DNA of 64,000 nt from Aphrocallistes beatrix (Eukaryota > Porifera > Hexactinellida > Sceptrulophora > Aphrocallistidae), in the NCBI GenBank assembly GCA_963281255.1, contig OY725489.1, forward strand, positions 6,696,523 through 6,760,522. Reading direction: 5' to 3'. Below the pieces are notes generated by a model that saw only the letters and a program-made list of their open reading frames with translations, had not been told where the DNA came from and did no database searches. Within the stretch, counting starts at the first letter, position 1. Each line of letters begins with the position of its first letter. The translations under genes and the position numbers were made by a program. Positions 32,106 through 43,321 of the stretch are shown one piece after another.

Positions 32106-33811
32106 AGATTTTCTTACACGAATGTGTATCCAAAGTACGTTCTCGAGTCAAAGAAGACATGTCTCGCCAAGAAGAACTTTCGGGTAAAGGCTTCGCAATA
32201 TCAGATTGGAGAGGATAACATGATATTCAAGGTTGTTTTTTTATTGATAATTTATTCGGAACAAATTTATTAATTGAAAACTTGTTTGCTGCATCATGGC
32301 TTCATTGAATAATCACAAAATTGCTAATAAAATGCCGCCCTCCCCCTTAGTGATTTATATGAGATTAATTTGGGGCTGAAATAAGAATATTCTTAGATTG
32401 GGGAATTGCTTGTGAGACCATGCTACCGTAAGATTTTTGTAAACTCCGTGATTCCATGAGAGTTGGCATCTCTGCTTTCTAGGAGCGCGGCTATACTGAT
32501 ATAGTTTGTATGTATGATGACATTTGGCAATAATTTTAATTAATATTAATTAATTTTGAGTAGGTGATCATCAGTGGAAATAAAGTTAACTTCATACGAA
32601 GTAGTTTGTTCAGGTCAAGTTGAAGAGGAAGACTCAAACTGTACCATGACGGTCCTGACAGTCTTGCACCCTGGCATCAACGCTACCATAAAAGCTATCA
32701 GACAGAAATACAGTCGACTCCGGTTAATAGGGTCACTGGTTAATCGGGTCAACCGCTTAATTAATCGGGCCACTTTTGGCAGGACCGGAATAGCTCTCAC
32801 ACATAGAAGCTAATACAAAATATTTTCGGTTAATAGGGTACTCCGCTTTATCGGGGCAAAATGTCCTCTGACCGATGTGACCCTATTAAGCGGAGTCGAC
32901 TGTATGTTTGACCAGGAATGAATGAAGATATCAAAAATATGTAAGTATTGAGTTAATTATTTGATCTTTGTATTTTATTACACATTTGTTTTACTTGGAA
33001 CATTACGCGTATATTAGGCTTGTAAATTTGTAACTCCGGATAAGACGAACGAACTATTTATCCCCCACACTAGCAAATGAATAGACATTCCAATCACTCC
33101 GATTAATACGGATCTCGGATTATATGAACGCATTTCATTGGTCCACAAGTGTTTGTATTTCACGAGAGCCAACTGTAGCTAAATTATATTGTCTGCAGAT
33201 GTATTTTTGAGATTATTAATTAATGGTTTGTTTTGTTGCGATGCTATCAAAATTTGCTTGTACTCGCATCGCGTAGTTTATGCGCGAGAACATAAATTCT
33301 TGTTTTCTCAGACCACTAAGATAGAATTCAAAATTGAATACATAGATAGCTATTAGGTAATTGAACATGACTTGAACAAAATTTGAACTTTTGACTCAAG
33401 TCATGTTCAATGACTTGTCATATAGAAACTGATACTATGTTGACTTTCGGTAAACATCCTGTGTTATGACGTACCAATCTTCTCTCTTCAGAAAAGAACT
33501 TGTCATCACTGTCAGACTGATGCTAATTTACCACCTCAACCTCAAAGGAAACTGCAACCAATTCCTCCCCAGATCAGTTATCCAGCATGATCAAGGACCT
33601 GAGTTTGTCAGCAAGGTATTTCCCTTTTTATTAGAAAATTTCTAAGATTATATTTTCTCAGATTCTTTCCTTCCTGAATTAGGAATTTCAAGAATTTCAC
33701 CGAAAATTAGCAGTAGATGACCGAAGGACTGCTACCTACCAACATTATATAAAGATGACAAATCCGACCAAATTATCAACATTGATTAGACACATACCAC
33801 TTGTCTACCAC
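32106..33811 (+). pseudogene. Integrase-type (rve) transposase gene with introns, broken
   Basis: Exon-like pieces in order. 32106-32231 (Y-P-K-Y-V-L-E-S, then Y-Q-I-G-E-D-N-M-I-F-K) ends before GT. About 32590-32940 carries the first half of the zinc-binding region (L-H-P-G-I-N-A-T-I-K-A-I), is cut by a MITE at 32711-32902, resumes with a TGA before P-G-M-N-E-D, and ends before GTAAGT. 33492-33587 follows a strong CTTCTCTCTTCAG acceptor and carries the second half (C-H-H-C-Q-T). 33586-33615 has D-Q-G-P-E-F-V-S-K, the second catalytic-Asp motif of rve integrases, and ends before GTATTT. 33683-33811 continues E-F-Q-E-F-H-R-K-L after an AG acceptor. The first part of the catalytic core is deleted between 33587 and 33586-type sequence, and stops are present. 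Family match is strong; assignment to Ginger rather than another rve-type transposon is inference. Confidence 0.72.
32711..32902. mobile_element. pogo-like MITE inside integrase exon (192 bp)
   Basis: CAGTCGACTCCGGTTAATAG and CTATTAAGCGGAGTCGACTG with TA duplicated (32709-32710, 32903-32904). It interrupts the integrase frame between the I-R-Q-K and P-G-M-N codons. Confidence 0.93.
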
Positions 33812-33814
33812 TAA

Positions 33815-34753
33815 AATCACCTTAATACCTCCTGCCTTTACGATTTTCTTCGCGTGCTCTACCGACTGAATCACTTCCAAAGTAACACTTTTCCATCACT
33901 CAACCATCAAGTGTATTGCGAGAAAGGCAGCGCAACTGACGAGTCTAAGCCGAGACGAAACACAAGAATGAGGATATGAAGTACACCTGAGTTAATCATT
34001 TTGTCTGCTTGTCTGATGAATCAATAATAACTCGACTATGGAACAAACTCGCGCGGCGCGAAAATAGTGAGTACATTTGCACGGCGGTACCTCGACTAAA
34101 ATGCTTTAACATTTCACTTGGAGTAATCATCTGGGGTTTGATGTTTAATGGATGTATAAGAGATAGACTCTGTCGACAGTACACACTTACATGGCTCAAC
34201 CCTTGTGTGATGTTGCCCTTGACCTGAATGAATGCTTTAAAACATCTACTCACTTGGGTAACCATCTGAGTTGAGGCTTGTCTGGTGAATTGACTGTAAA
34301 CTCACACAACATTACACACGTTACTCTAAAGCTGGAATATACCAACTCGCTGTTCAAATAAAATTCGTCCAAACTATGGTACATTCCATCTATACACTAT
34401 CAAAACACAAACAGATACAGAGTGCATCTGACAAAATCTGGAGAGGAAAGGGATGGCTTGAGGGGAGGAGAAGCCATCACGCACTTGTTTTCAACTTTTT
34501 TTTCATTTCAATTTTATTGAATTGTCAAATACTTATATTTGTACATTCAGCATATTCTTAATAATATTACTATCAATAATGTTACTCTTTTGAGATATCT
34601 TTACAATGAATGCTTATATTTACTCAATAAATAATAAAATCTGACTCTTACATTGTCATATAATGTTTATTAGTGAAAGGGGTTTCAAAAATACATTAAA
34701 GAATTATAAATCTTCTAACATATCATACATACACAGGAATGGATCGTTTATGA
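33815..34753 (+). other. Ginger-like element interior, no gene recognised
   Basis: Two overlapping open frames near 33996-34265 have no recognisable domain. No catalytic glutamate segment of an integrase was found here. Confidence 0.5.
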
Positions 34754-35030
34754 CAGTGTTTCAAAACCTCTCCCTTTGTAACGCCCCCTAAGGTGCTTGC
34801 AACTTTCATAAGGCCCTCTACTTCATTATTTATTAAGCCAGTTTTTAATTCGTGATTATCATATGTTTACTAAGATTCTAAGTACTTGTAGTAATGGAAG
34901 TTGGAACATGTGATCCTTGACATTGGTGTGATTCTCAATGTTTACATGTGTTACAATACATTCTCATTTACCGCCCCCTTCCTCCACAGCGCCCCCTGAG
35001 GCAAGCAAACGCCCCCGTTGGGAACCACTA
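34754..35030. mobile_element. hAT MITE (277 bp)
   Basis: CAGTGTTTCAAAACC at the left, GGGAACCACTA at the right, 8-bp duplication GTTTATGA (34746-34753, 35031-35038). Subterminal CGCCCCCTGAGG-type blocks in both orientations. Inserted in the Ginger-like element. Confidence 0.92.
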
Positions 35031-35097
35031 GTTTATGAGCTCATATTCCTTAAGCAAGTAATTAATCTCATCACAAGTTGGTTTGTATGGATGAATA

Positions 35098-36315
35098 CAG
35101 TGTGGCCGAAAGAAATTGAGACAAATTTAAAAATAACGTAGGTATGTATATTCCTAAATTGAGTTTAGACTCATAACAAAAACTAGTTATATGGTTTATT
35201 ACAAAACATTTTCATTCGAAATGGCTGCCTTTGCATCTTCACATTGTCGCAATCGTCCCTTAAATCGATCAATGCACCGGTTCACTTCGGACAGATCCAA
35301 TTTCTCCCAAGCTCGTCGAATTTTGCTCTCCAGTTCCTGCAAATTCTTTGAGGGCTTACGATACACCTCCTGCTCCAGCATACCCCATATACCGTAGTCA
35401 AGGGGATTGAGATCAGGGGAGTTTGGCGGCCAATCTTCTTTCGTCCAAAAAATCGATATTTCCGTCCACAAAAATTCTGCGACTGGTTGCCGTGTGGCAA
35501 GGGGCGGAGTCCTGTTGGAAAGCGAGGTTGTGCTGACGACAAAGGGGAACGACAAAAGGAGCTAAAACTGCACTTTGGTACCGATCCGCATTCACAGTCT
35601 CTCCTTGCCTGAAGAAAACCAGATCTGTTTTTAGGTATAGGCTGCCCCTGCCCAGACCATGAGTTTTCGGCTAAATTTATTCTTTTCCATGATCGTTTTC
35701 TTATTCAGAGGCTTCTTTGTCCCTTCTTTGATGTAAACACAATCATTTTGGCGATTAAGGGGCTGATCCATCAAGAAATATTTTTCATCGCTAAAAAAAG
35801 ACTCGTCTGTGAGAGTCGCGGTCCAACGATCGACGAATAGTTCTGGATCTCTCTTTTTGCCTTTTGGGGACTTGTGAGCGCTTGTTTCTTTTCCTTCTTC
35901 CTTGCTCTCAGTTTCAAGTCCCTTCGGACGATATCTTGAGCCGTGGATTTTGGAATTCCGATCTCTCTCCCGATTTTTCTGACTGACTGAGCTGGATTGC
36001 GGCGCAGACGATCAGCAATCTTTCTCTTCGCACTACGGTTCATATTTGACAGTTCACCCCCAGACCCAATTTCCTGTCGCTACTTCCACCATTTTGGTAC
36101 TTTTTAACGAGTCTGTAGACTGTGGCTCGTGATATTCCGAGATCTTTTACAAGCTTCCAGATTTGAGACGCACTCTGCCCATTGTGAAAATAGGTCTCAA
36201 CAACTTTTCTCTTCTCTAATTCATTCATTATTGTTCAAACAATGAAGTTCTCAATTGTATAGCTAATATAGTTGATACGTCTATATATTTGTCTCAATTT
36301 CGTTCGGCCACCCTG
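35098..36315 (-). mobile_element. Tc1/mariner-superfamily element (1.2 kb), maT-like
   Basis: Ends CAGTGTGGCCGAAAGAAATT and AATTTCGTTCGGCCACCCTG, TA duplicated (35096-35097, 36316-36317). Carries a broken transposase on the minus strand. Confidence 0.93.
35199..36228 (-). pseudogene. Tc1/mariner-superfamily transposase, frameshifted (DD37D-like)
   Basis: Reads leftward in pieces. 36040-36228 is the first helix-turn-helix (from M-N-E-L-E-K-R-K-V, with R-A-T-V-Y-R-L-V-K-K). 35771-36043 is the second basic helix-turn-helix (R-K-I-G-R-E-I-G-I-P-K). A different frame then carries the first Asp (F-F-S-D-E-K-Y-F), then Q-Q-D-S-A-P-C-H near 35490, and finally S-P-D-L-N-P-L-D-Y-G-I-W in the frame that ends at 35199. 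The third catalytic residue is Asp, and after allowing for a frameshift the spacing from the second Asp is about 36-37, closest to the DD37D (maT) group. At least two frameshifts, so inactive. Confidence 0.85.
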
Positions 36316-36503
36316 TAGGGATACTTTGTCATTGAACCGTACTGGCCTTTATTAAAATGGGTTTAATTAAATAATGGAGTTACTTTGTGAGACATGACGA
36401 GAAAATTATCAAAAATACTAAATAATTTAGAACAAATTTTACATCTTCAGTCATATTATACAATAGCAGGTAGTCCTATAATTCAATGAGTTAAAATCAC
36501 ACA

Positions 36504-36692
36504 GCAGAAGATAACCTATCCCAGTAATAAAGTGTGTTAGAATCACACAGAGTGGGTTAAAATCACACGATGTCCCTAGTACAGTAATACTAGTGAGTTA
36601 AAATCACACGGTGAGTTAAAATCACACGATATCCCTGGTCCAGTAATACTAGTGAGTTAAAATCACACGGTGAGTTAAAAACGCACGAAACA
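36504..36692 (-). repeat. Right inverted terminal repeat of the Ginger-like element
   Basis: Complement of 31764-31951 with few differences, including the same GTGAGTTAAAATCACAC units. Another such unit continues just inside it near 36487. Confidence 0.88.
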
Positions 36693-36696
36693 GTCC

Positions 36697-37443
36697 TACG
36701 TTTATCGCACAATGATATTGAACAACTCTTGAAAATTTCAAACCTCTATCTCAAACCAATTTTGACTTTTTCTATTTTCAAGACGGTCATTTTAGAAATT
36801 TTTAAGTCCCGAGATATATGGATTTTAAAAGTTTTAATGTTAAGAACGATGTAAAATGAGCTATTAAGGATAGATAAAAGCATTCATGGGCATTTAATCG
36901 CATTTATACTGATGAATTAGATATATTACAACAAATTTTGGTGAAAATAGAAAAAACATAGTGAAAATCTACAAATTTTCTTGAGACCCCTAACCTCCGA
37001 ATATTTGACCAATTGGGAAATTTAAATCACACTCCTAGCACTGCAAAATATAATCCATCGGTTTAGAATAGATTAAGAGCTTCTCAAAAGTATATTAGGA
37101 AGTTAGAGCGAGAGTCTACGACTTTTAGTTTTTAAGTTAAGATTTACGAAAATGCTATGTCATCACATGATAAAAATTTAAAACTTACCATTCCATAGGA
37201 CGTAGTACACTTGTTATCAAAGAATCATATATATACTATAACAAAAAGAATATTAGGAATTGAGAGCATAGAATTTGCGTATATATTTCCAGAGATAGGG
37301 AGGAATTTTGGACCATAAATGGCTGGGCATTGACCGAATCTGGAGTGTAAAAGGCCAGAACTTCCAAAATAATTATGAAAATGCTCCAATTTTTCTGAAC
37401 ATATTGTTAGTGACAATTGCATTGATTTTTAGTTTAATAGCTA
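36697..37443 (+). mobile_element. Family A relic, right part
   Basis: Resumes the family A sequence after the Ginger-like insertion and runs to the Helitron at 37444. I could not clearly find its continuation after 39361, so the 3' third is missing or diverged. Confidence 0.78.
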
Positions 37444-37934
37444 CAAGCGCGCTTCGCTTGCTTGCGCTGCGCGGCTGGCGGACACTTCGTGTCCGCCGGA
37501 GGCTTCCTTCGGTCGCCTGGGGTCACATTGGTTAATTATAAGGGAGATAACATCCCTAAATAAGTCCATCTTAGTGTTAAAATCGATTCCACTCGAAAAA
37601 TCACCAAATTTATCAATTTTAAAATTTTGATGCGTAATGATGACGTCATAACAATGTGATGAGTCATCATTTTTTGATGAAAGTCGCATCATATGTGTGG
37701 TATGTTAGTATACAGATTCTATTAAAATTTCAGCCTTCTATCTCCTATAATGGCTGAGTTATGCCCGAATAACTGTGTTGCTACACTTATAAAAATGTGA
37801 TAATGACGTCATAATTCCATGATGAGTCGACATTTTGCTCTGAATTCAGAAATTACTGGAGCCATAGCCAAAAGACTCCCACATGCCAAAAATCAGCCTT
37901 CTGCGCCCGGCAGTTTCTTCAATCAATTCGTTAC

Positions 37935-37936
<2 letters not shown>

Positions 37937-38003
<67 letters not shown>

Positions 38004-38031
38004 AATATATATATATATACATATATATATA
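37937..38031. repeat. AT microsatellite in Helitron
   Basis: About 95 bases of nearly pure AT repeat with a few TG/AA interruptions, at the position where every family H copy has an AT tract. The mariner is inserted at its end. Confidence 0.95.
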
Positions 38032-39327
38032 CCAAGTGTTCAATAATTTCGCGGAAAAATATGTTTTGACTACAGTGAACTAACAAATTACTATTCTAAA
38101 TGTTCAAAATACTCCCCATTAACATCAATACACCTTTGACAGCGGAGTAGCCACATGTCAAATAGCTTAGAATAGCTACTTTGTTGGTATGCACTCGACT
38201 GCCTCTAAAAAGCAGCGATTAGCTCGGATTCTGACTCAAAATGCCTGCCTTTTAGGTGTCTTTTTAGATTTGGGAACAGCCAAAAGTCACAGGGGAAAAG
38301 ATCTGGGCTGTAGGGAGGGTGTTCAATCATTTCTAACCCTGATTGCCTGAGAAACTCCTTTGTCTTTCCTGCTGTGTGTGCTGGAGCATTATCATGATGA
38401 AATTTCATCCCACGGACCCCGGACATTGGTCTCAACCTCTCCACCGCTTGAAACACTTTTGGAAGGCAAATCTCGGTGTACCAAGCTGAGGTAACAGTAT
38501 GCTTCACAGAAAGCATCAAAAATTGAAGAAGACCTCTTGTGGTGAAGAAAATTGCGAGCATTCGCTTGCTGACCGCCATGAATTGTTTGGGAATTGTTTC
38601 CGGTACCTCATCTTCAAAGATCCATTTCGATCTCTGCTGCTTCGTATGCATATCATAGAAGTAAATCCATGTTTCATCACTCGTTATTACTTCTGAATAT
38701 GAACCTGTTTTCGAGTACTTCAGTAACATGCAGTGACAAAATTGGATCCGACGGTTTTTTTGTTCCAAAGTTAGCAAATGTGGGACTAATTTGGAACAAA
38801 CCCTTCTTAGACCAAGGTGTTGGTGTAGGATTGTTTTTATTGTTCCCGATGATACTGACACATCATGAACTAACTGACGGATAGTAATTTGTCTGTCTTC
38901 TCTGACCAGTTCCTCCACCTCGACGATATTTTCATCAGTGACCGCCGTAATCGGGCGTCCGGTTCGAACTTCATCGTCCAGGCACATATAACCCAAACGA
39001 AATCGGCTGTACCACTTGTAAACTGTTGTTTTGTTTGGTGCCAGTTCCCCCAAAGCAGAAAACACCTCAGTAGTACACTCAGCAGCGTTTAATCCACGTT
39101 TATAGTTGTAAAACATTATCGCTCGAAAATCCCTATTATTCAAATTTGCCATCGAAAAATTAAAAAGAGAAAATGACTTGACTAATGGCTATAATATAAA
39201 AAGTATGCAAGTTAGAATGTTGAAATTGCATATACGTACAAGTTTTGATTTGATAGCTTTACTAATGGTCAAATTACATTAGCTCATTGAACTTCATATA
39301 AATTCCGCGAACTTATTGAACACTCGG
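38032..39327 (-). mobile_element. Mariner element (1.3 kb), nearly intact
   Basis: Ends CCAAGTGTTCAATAATTTCG and CGAACTTATTGAACACTCGG (complement), TA duplicated (38030-38031, 39328-39329). Length 1296 bp is the normal full size of mariner. Confidence 0.96.
38091..39152 (-). pseudogene. Mariner transposase (DD34D) with one premature stop
   Basis: 315 codons from ATG 39152 to a TAG at 38205-38207. The same frame continues for another 38 codons to TAG 38091-38093 with the expected mariner C-terminus (C-I-D-V-N-G-E-Y-F-E-H). Catalytic D159 (T-S-D-E-T-W-I), D254 (H-H-D-N-A-P-A-H) and D289 (F-P-C-D-F-W-L-F), 34 residues between the last two. V-P-H-L-L-T at 123-128 is the mariner linker signature. 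Apart from the single stop near the end the gene is full length. Confidence 0.94.
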
Positions 39328-39360
39328 TAAATATACAATAATCGAGTTTTATAGTAAGGA

Positions 39361-41430
39361 TATTTGTTACAATTGAATATCGGATGTGGTATTTTTGGGT
39401 GGCAAAATTTCTTTGAAATACCATATTTTGAAATCAACTACTGCTATAAGTTGTTGAATAAGGATATTGGTATGTTATTTAATATGACAAAGCAGTTAAA
39501 CTAATGGAAATTGAGTGTTATATATATAAATATTTGTTAAATTAAATTATATAAAAATGTGACAACATTTTGTAAATACAACATGGAGGCGAAAACTCTA
39601 CGGGTTTGATAGATCTCGAAGTGTAGAACAAAAAGAACAGATATATTTTTGATATTACGAGAAAAAGAGATTTATGAAAAAAATAGCGTCAAAATTACTA
39701 AATAAATTTCTCGGTTGTTTCAATGTGAATTTACAATTATTTAAATTTCATAAAACTATCTGTTTATTTGATAGATCACGCAAAATAAGAAAAAAAAAAT
39801 TTCTAAAGGGTTGTAAGCATCTTGTGTCCGATTTCTTCCTTGTAAAATGACCAATTTAAAAAAAAAAGATTTTTTTTCTGTTGAATTATTTCAATTATTA
39901 ATAAAGTATTGCAAATAACTCTGCAATTGAAATTTGCACAGAAAAAATTCAATGAATCGGTTGAAAAAGTCAAAAGTTAGCTATTATCGGAAAGGCCAAT
40001 CTTAAAAAATAATTAGAGCTTTCGCAGCATTTGTGTAGTACATGTGCTGCATTGCTAGCAGGAAGGTTTTGTAAAATTGTTGTTTGGTATAAATGTGATG
40101 AATGAATGCAATTTAATAACAGGATAGGCTTTTAATTTGTATACTATTATTTAACTAGACTTTTCACCAGTTCTGTAAAAATCAACTATAAAATATATCT
40201 CTTTATTTCAACTTCATATTTAGGATTGTTCCGTCTTGTTCACATCCATTTCTTTCTCAAAATGCCTAAGTTACCAGGATGACCGAGGTCAATGCTGTAA
40301 TACTATTGACGAATACCCTGAAACAGTCTCGTTCGGTTACAGGAGAATGTGCTTTTTTCATGGCATGGAAAGCTCTGTTCTTGTGGGTCCGGCAAATTTT
40401 CATGTTCATAGCGGTGAAAAATGATGGGTCTTTCAAGAACTCTTATAACAAGTAAGATAGTTGAGTCGGCAAACGCAAAGCCAGCTCATGACAATGGAAT
40501 CCACAAGTTCTTAGACGGATATCGATAGTTTCAATGCTCCAACTCTGAGAAAGCTTGTTTCAAAATTACAAACGAAGCAATTGGTAAGTTAAGGAGCTCT
40601 TTTAAAGAATCTGGTTATCGTAACTAGCGAGACCGATTTCCTCTTGATACTAAAAGCACTAAAATAGTAATACATCAAGAGTCAGATGTTGATACAAGTA
40701 ATGATTCATTCTTTCTAAATTTTCGACAACCCGAAATCGCTTCTAATTAACTCATTTAAATCCTCAAACACTTACCCCAACATCCAGTCCTTTTACATTA
40801 CTCATGCCAAACCATTGGATCCTATACTTACATTCACTCCTGCCATTAGATCAAAAGTAAGGAGCCTATCTATCTCGGAACTGTCCAATCGAAATACTTT
40901 TCAGACAGACACAACCTTGAACGCAATTTGTGTGAGTTTGGTAGACCTAGAAATTATAACTGTTATATATGCATGGTTTTATTAACATATTTACTGCAAT
41001 TTTTCCCTTAACTTTTTTTGTAATAATCTATTGTAGTGTCGTATAATGTGTTTTCATACAAGTTATTACTAGTTGTACATTAATATTGATGCATAATGTA
41101 GCAAATGTACATGCATACATATTAGGTACTCATGGAAAAAAATTGAAGAATTAAATATTCTAGCTTGTTTAAATCAGTGTCCCAATCCTTCGTTGTGAAG
41201 AAAATAGTTCCTCGCTAACTTGTGAGTTTATTTCCTCACTCGTCGGTATGATTGGATCTCAAAGGATAGGAGGGATTGCACTTATGATTTGTAGAGAAAG
41301 TTGTCTTATGAAACAAATTGGAATCCCTAGATATTAAATAATAACTATCTAACATATCCATCGAACTGTTGGGTGTAAAGTGATAAGCCCTGTTTTATCT
41401 TTTGTAAGTTGGATAGAATTGAGAAATATT
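39361..41430. other. No gene established
   Basis: AT-rich. The segment 40207-40480 is less AT-rich and has an open stretch in one frame (G-E-C-A-F-F-M-A-W-K), but no domain is recognised and no splice structure is convincing. Confidence 0.5.
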
Positions 41431-41646
41431 TCAAATGTATCCATTTTTTTGATAAATTGGAACTAATGACTTTTCACCAACTGATTTTCCAAGAGCAAGA
41501 AGAGCTATTGCTTTTCTTTCATTCGGTTCCAATATGGAGAATTGGAATATTCCAGATATAGGATCGGAATGACAGACGAGTTTTGTCACTTTTTCAATAT
41601 TTCTATAGATCTCACTAAGAGTATCCAATTTTCTAACGCTTTGGAA
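41431..41646 (-). CDS. Candidate terminal exon of an unrecognised gene
   Basis: After a TGTTTCATTTAG acceptor on the minus strand the frame is open for 71 codons to a TGA at 41431-41433. Composition is that of a soluble protein (N-E-R-K-A-I-A-L-L-A-L-G-K-S). The preceding intron would contain the Helitron at 41659. No family recognised; supported only by frame, composition and acceptor. Confidence 0.35.
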   Translation of the reverse strand, partial: FQSVRKLDTLSEIYRNIEKVTKLVCHSDPISGIFQFSILEPNERKAIALLALGKSVGEKSLVPIYQKNGYI

Positions 41647-41658
41647 CTAAATGAAACA

Positions 41659-42150
41659 CAAGCGCTTTGCGGGCTGCGCTGTGCGGCTGGCTGACACTTT
41701 ATGTCCGCCGGAGGAGCCCTGCAGGCGCCTGAGTCACATTGATTGATTATAAGGGAGATAGCATCTCTAAATACGTCTGTCCTACTGTTATATTCGATAT
41801 CGCACGAAAAATTGGCAAATTTGTCAATTTTTAGAATGAGGATGTAATAATAAAATGATGAGTCATCATTTTTTGATTATAGTTTTATAATATGTGAGGT
41901 ACAAGTACGTATATTAATATACACATGATATTTGAACTTCAGCCTTCTATCACCTAAAATGGCTGAGTTATGGTGAAAAACTGACATATCTAATTATAGA
42001 AAAGGTGACAATTACGTCATAATTCCATGATGAGTCAACATTTCCGTCTAATCTCAGAACTTAGTGGAGCCATAGCCAAAAGACTCCCACATGACAAAGA
42101 TCAGCTTTCTGGGGCTGACAGTTTCTTCAATCAATTCGTTACATATATAT
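41659..42150 (-). mobile_element. Helitron family H, 5' end lost
   Basis: 3' end CAAGCGCTTTGCGGGCTGCG after A41658, conserved interior, AT tract near 42145, but the TCCTTACTATT 5' end is absent, replaced by the AACCGGTT-type repeat. Confidence 0.85.
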
Positions 42151-42437
42151 ATTAACCGGTTAACCGATGTCAATATTAATTGGTAGAAATATGGAATTTT
42201 ATATTAATATTTAACCTGATATTGAAAAATTTACAATTTTCAGTGGTCTCGAAATATACTAAATGATTAAAAATAGAAATTATAATTGATTATCAATTTT
42301 TAAAAAGTGATATTCATGAATCTCCATCGAAAAACAATGAAATTAGTCTAAATTTTTAGAAAATATAGCAGATCGGCTAACCGATCCATGATTTTCTTAA
42401 CCGTTAACCGTGATTGACGGCGGTTAACCGGTTAACT
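42151..42437. mobile_element. MITE with AACCGGTT ends
   Basis: TTAACCGGTTAACCGATGTCA at the left is the complement of the right end (TGACGGCGGTTAACCGGTTAA). About 287 bases, no gene. The target duplication could not be defined. Confidence 0.65.
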
Positions 42438-42442
42438 GAATC

Positions 42443-42741
42443 CAGCCTTGCGCCGGGGTTCGAATAAGCGTCGGACGCCGGAGAATTTTAGTTCTCAGAA
42501 CATCATATCAAACTAGTATTCTCAGTAGTGGCATAGATCCAAGTGCTTTTTGAAACATTTCATTATCCTTTTTTAATAGAACTAACATTCTCAGTTGTGG
42601 CAAAAATAAAAGTGCCAGTCAATGTAGTAAACAAAAAAAAGAGCGCCGGGTTAAAATAGCGAATGAAAAAAATATGCGCCGGGTCTAAATAGTGCACGAA
42701 ATAAATAAGCGCCCGGGCACTTATTCGAAGCAATACGGTAT
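42443..42741. mobile_element. Possible MITE (GCGCCGGG units)
   Basis: GGTTCGAATAAGCG near the left and CACTTATTCGAAGCAATACGG at the right are inverted; inside are two copies of TTCTCAGT.GTGGCA and several GCGCCGGGT units. Ends tentative. Confidence 0.5.
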
Positions 42742-43321
42742 ATATATAGGAGTAACATACTAAAAGTTTGAATCGTAATATCAGAAAGTGATTTGACATG
42801 ACCCCGTCGTTGACCCCGGACAATAAAATCGCCGGTTTTGAAAACTGAGATTTAACCTTTCAAATGTTTGCAAAACAGTTTTTATTATCACATTCGCCCT
42901 TAGCATCAAATTTCTGGCAATTTGATATATATATTGACTATATTTTAAGCAAAAGATTTTGTGCCCTCCCTAGCTGCAACCTGGAATATAAAATTTCCGA
43001 TCTTCAAATTTGGCATACAGAATATCGAGTGGCCTCTTGTTTTTCTCGGCCATGCTTGCTGAGTACGATTTTCTCAATATAAATGGTCTAAACGTTAGTT
43101 TTTAAATATTTTGGGTTTGCAACTGGTAAAATTCATGTATTTTTTATGGTAAGCATATTTTCTCTCAATTTTTGTTTTGTTCCTTTAACTACTATGAAAT
43201 ATAAGAATGAAAAATTTAGGTAGCATAGTTAGATAAATAGATGGATTGATATGTACACATTTCAATTTCAACTTCATCATCCGATGCAATTCTTTCTTTC
43301 ATTTGCCAGTTGTCATTTTGG
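42742..43321. other. No gene seen; family C-like segment
   Basis: TTTCTGGCAATTTGATATATA and TTGACTATATTT near 42910-42945 match the family C repeat at 25930 and 63750. Confidence 0.55.

Larger units (their letters stand above)
31764..36692 (+). mobile_element. Ginger-like DNA transposon (4.9 kb), degenerate
   Basis: Perfectly matching outer ends TGTTTCGTGCG and CGCACGAAACA, inverted repeats of about 188 bases, and a 4-bp duplication GTCC (31760-31763, 36693-36696) in a family A sequence that is continuous in other copies. It contains pieces of an integrase-type (rve) gene with introns (32106-33811). TGT...ACA ends, a 4-base duplication and a retroviral-type integrase in a TIR element are the marks of Ginger transposons. 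Three later insertions lie inside: 32711-32902, 34754-35030 and 35098-36315. Confidence 0.75.
37444..39360 (-). mobile_element. Helitron family H, full length, with mariner inside
   Basis: 3' end CAAGCGCGCTTCGCTTGC after A37443 and 5' end CGAGTTTTATAGTAAGGA before T39361. Conserved interior on both sides of the mariner, including ATGACGTCAT near 37641 and 37805. The mariner sits in the AT tract. Confidence 0.92.

Noticed and set aside
33020..33180. Sequence resembling a pogo-like MITE (TCCGGATAAGACGAACG)
   Set aside because: No matching opposite end or TA duplication found.
37441..37510. GC-rich hairpin near 37445 considered as a terminator or CpG element
   Set aside because: It is the 3' end of a Helitron copy and recurs at every family member.
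37819..38083. Open frames of alternating I-Y on both strands
   Set aside because: Translation of the AT microsatellite inside a Helitron.
38499..39092. Plus-strand frames over the mariner
   Set aside because: Antisense shadows of the mariner transposase.
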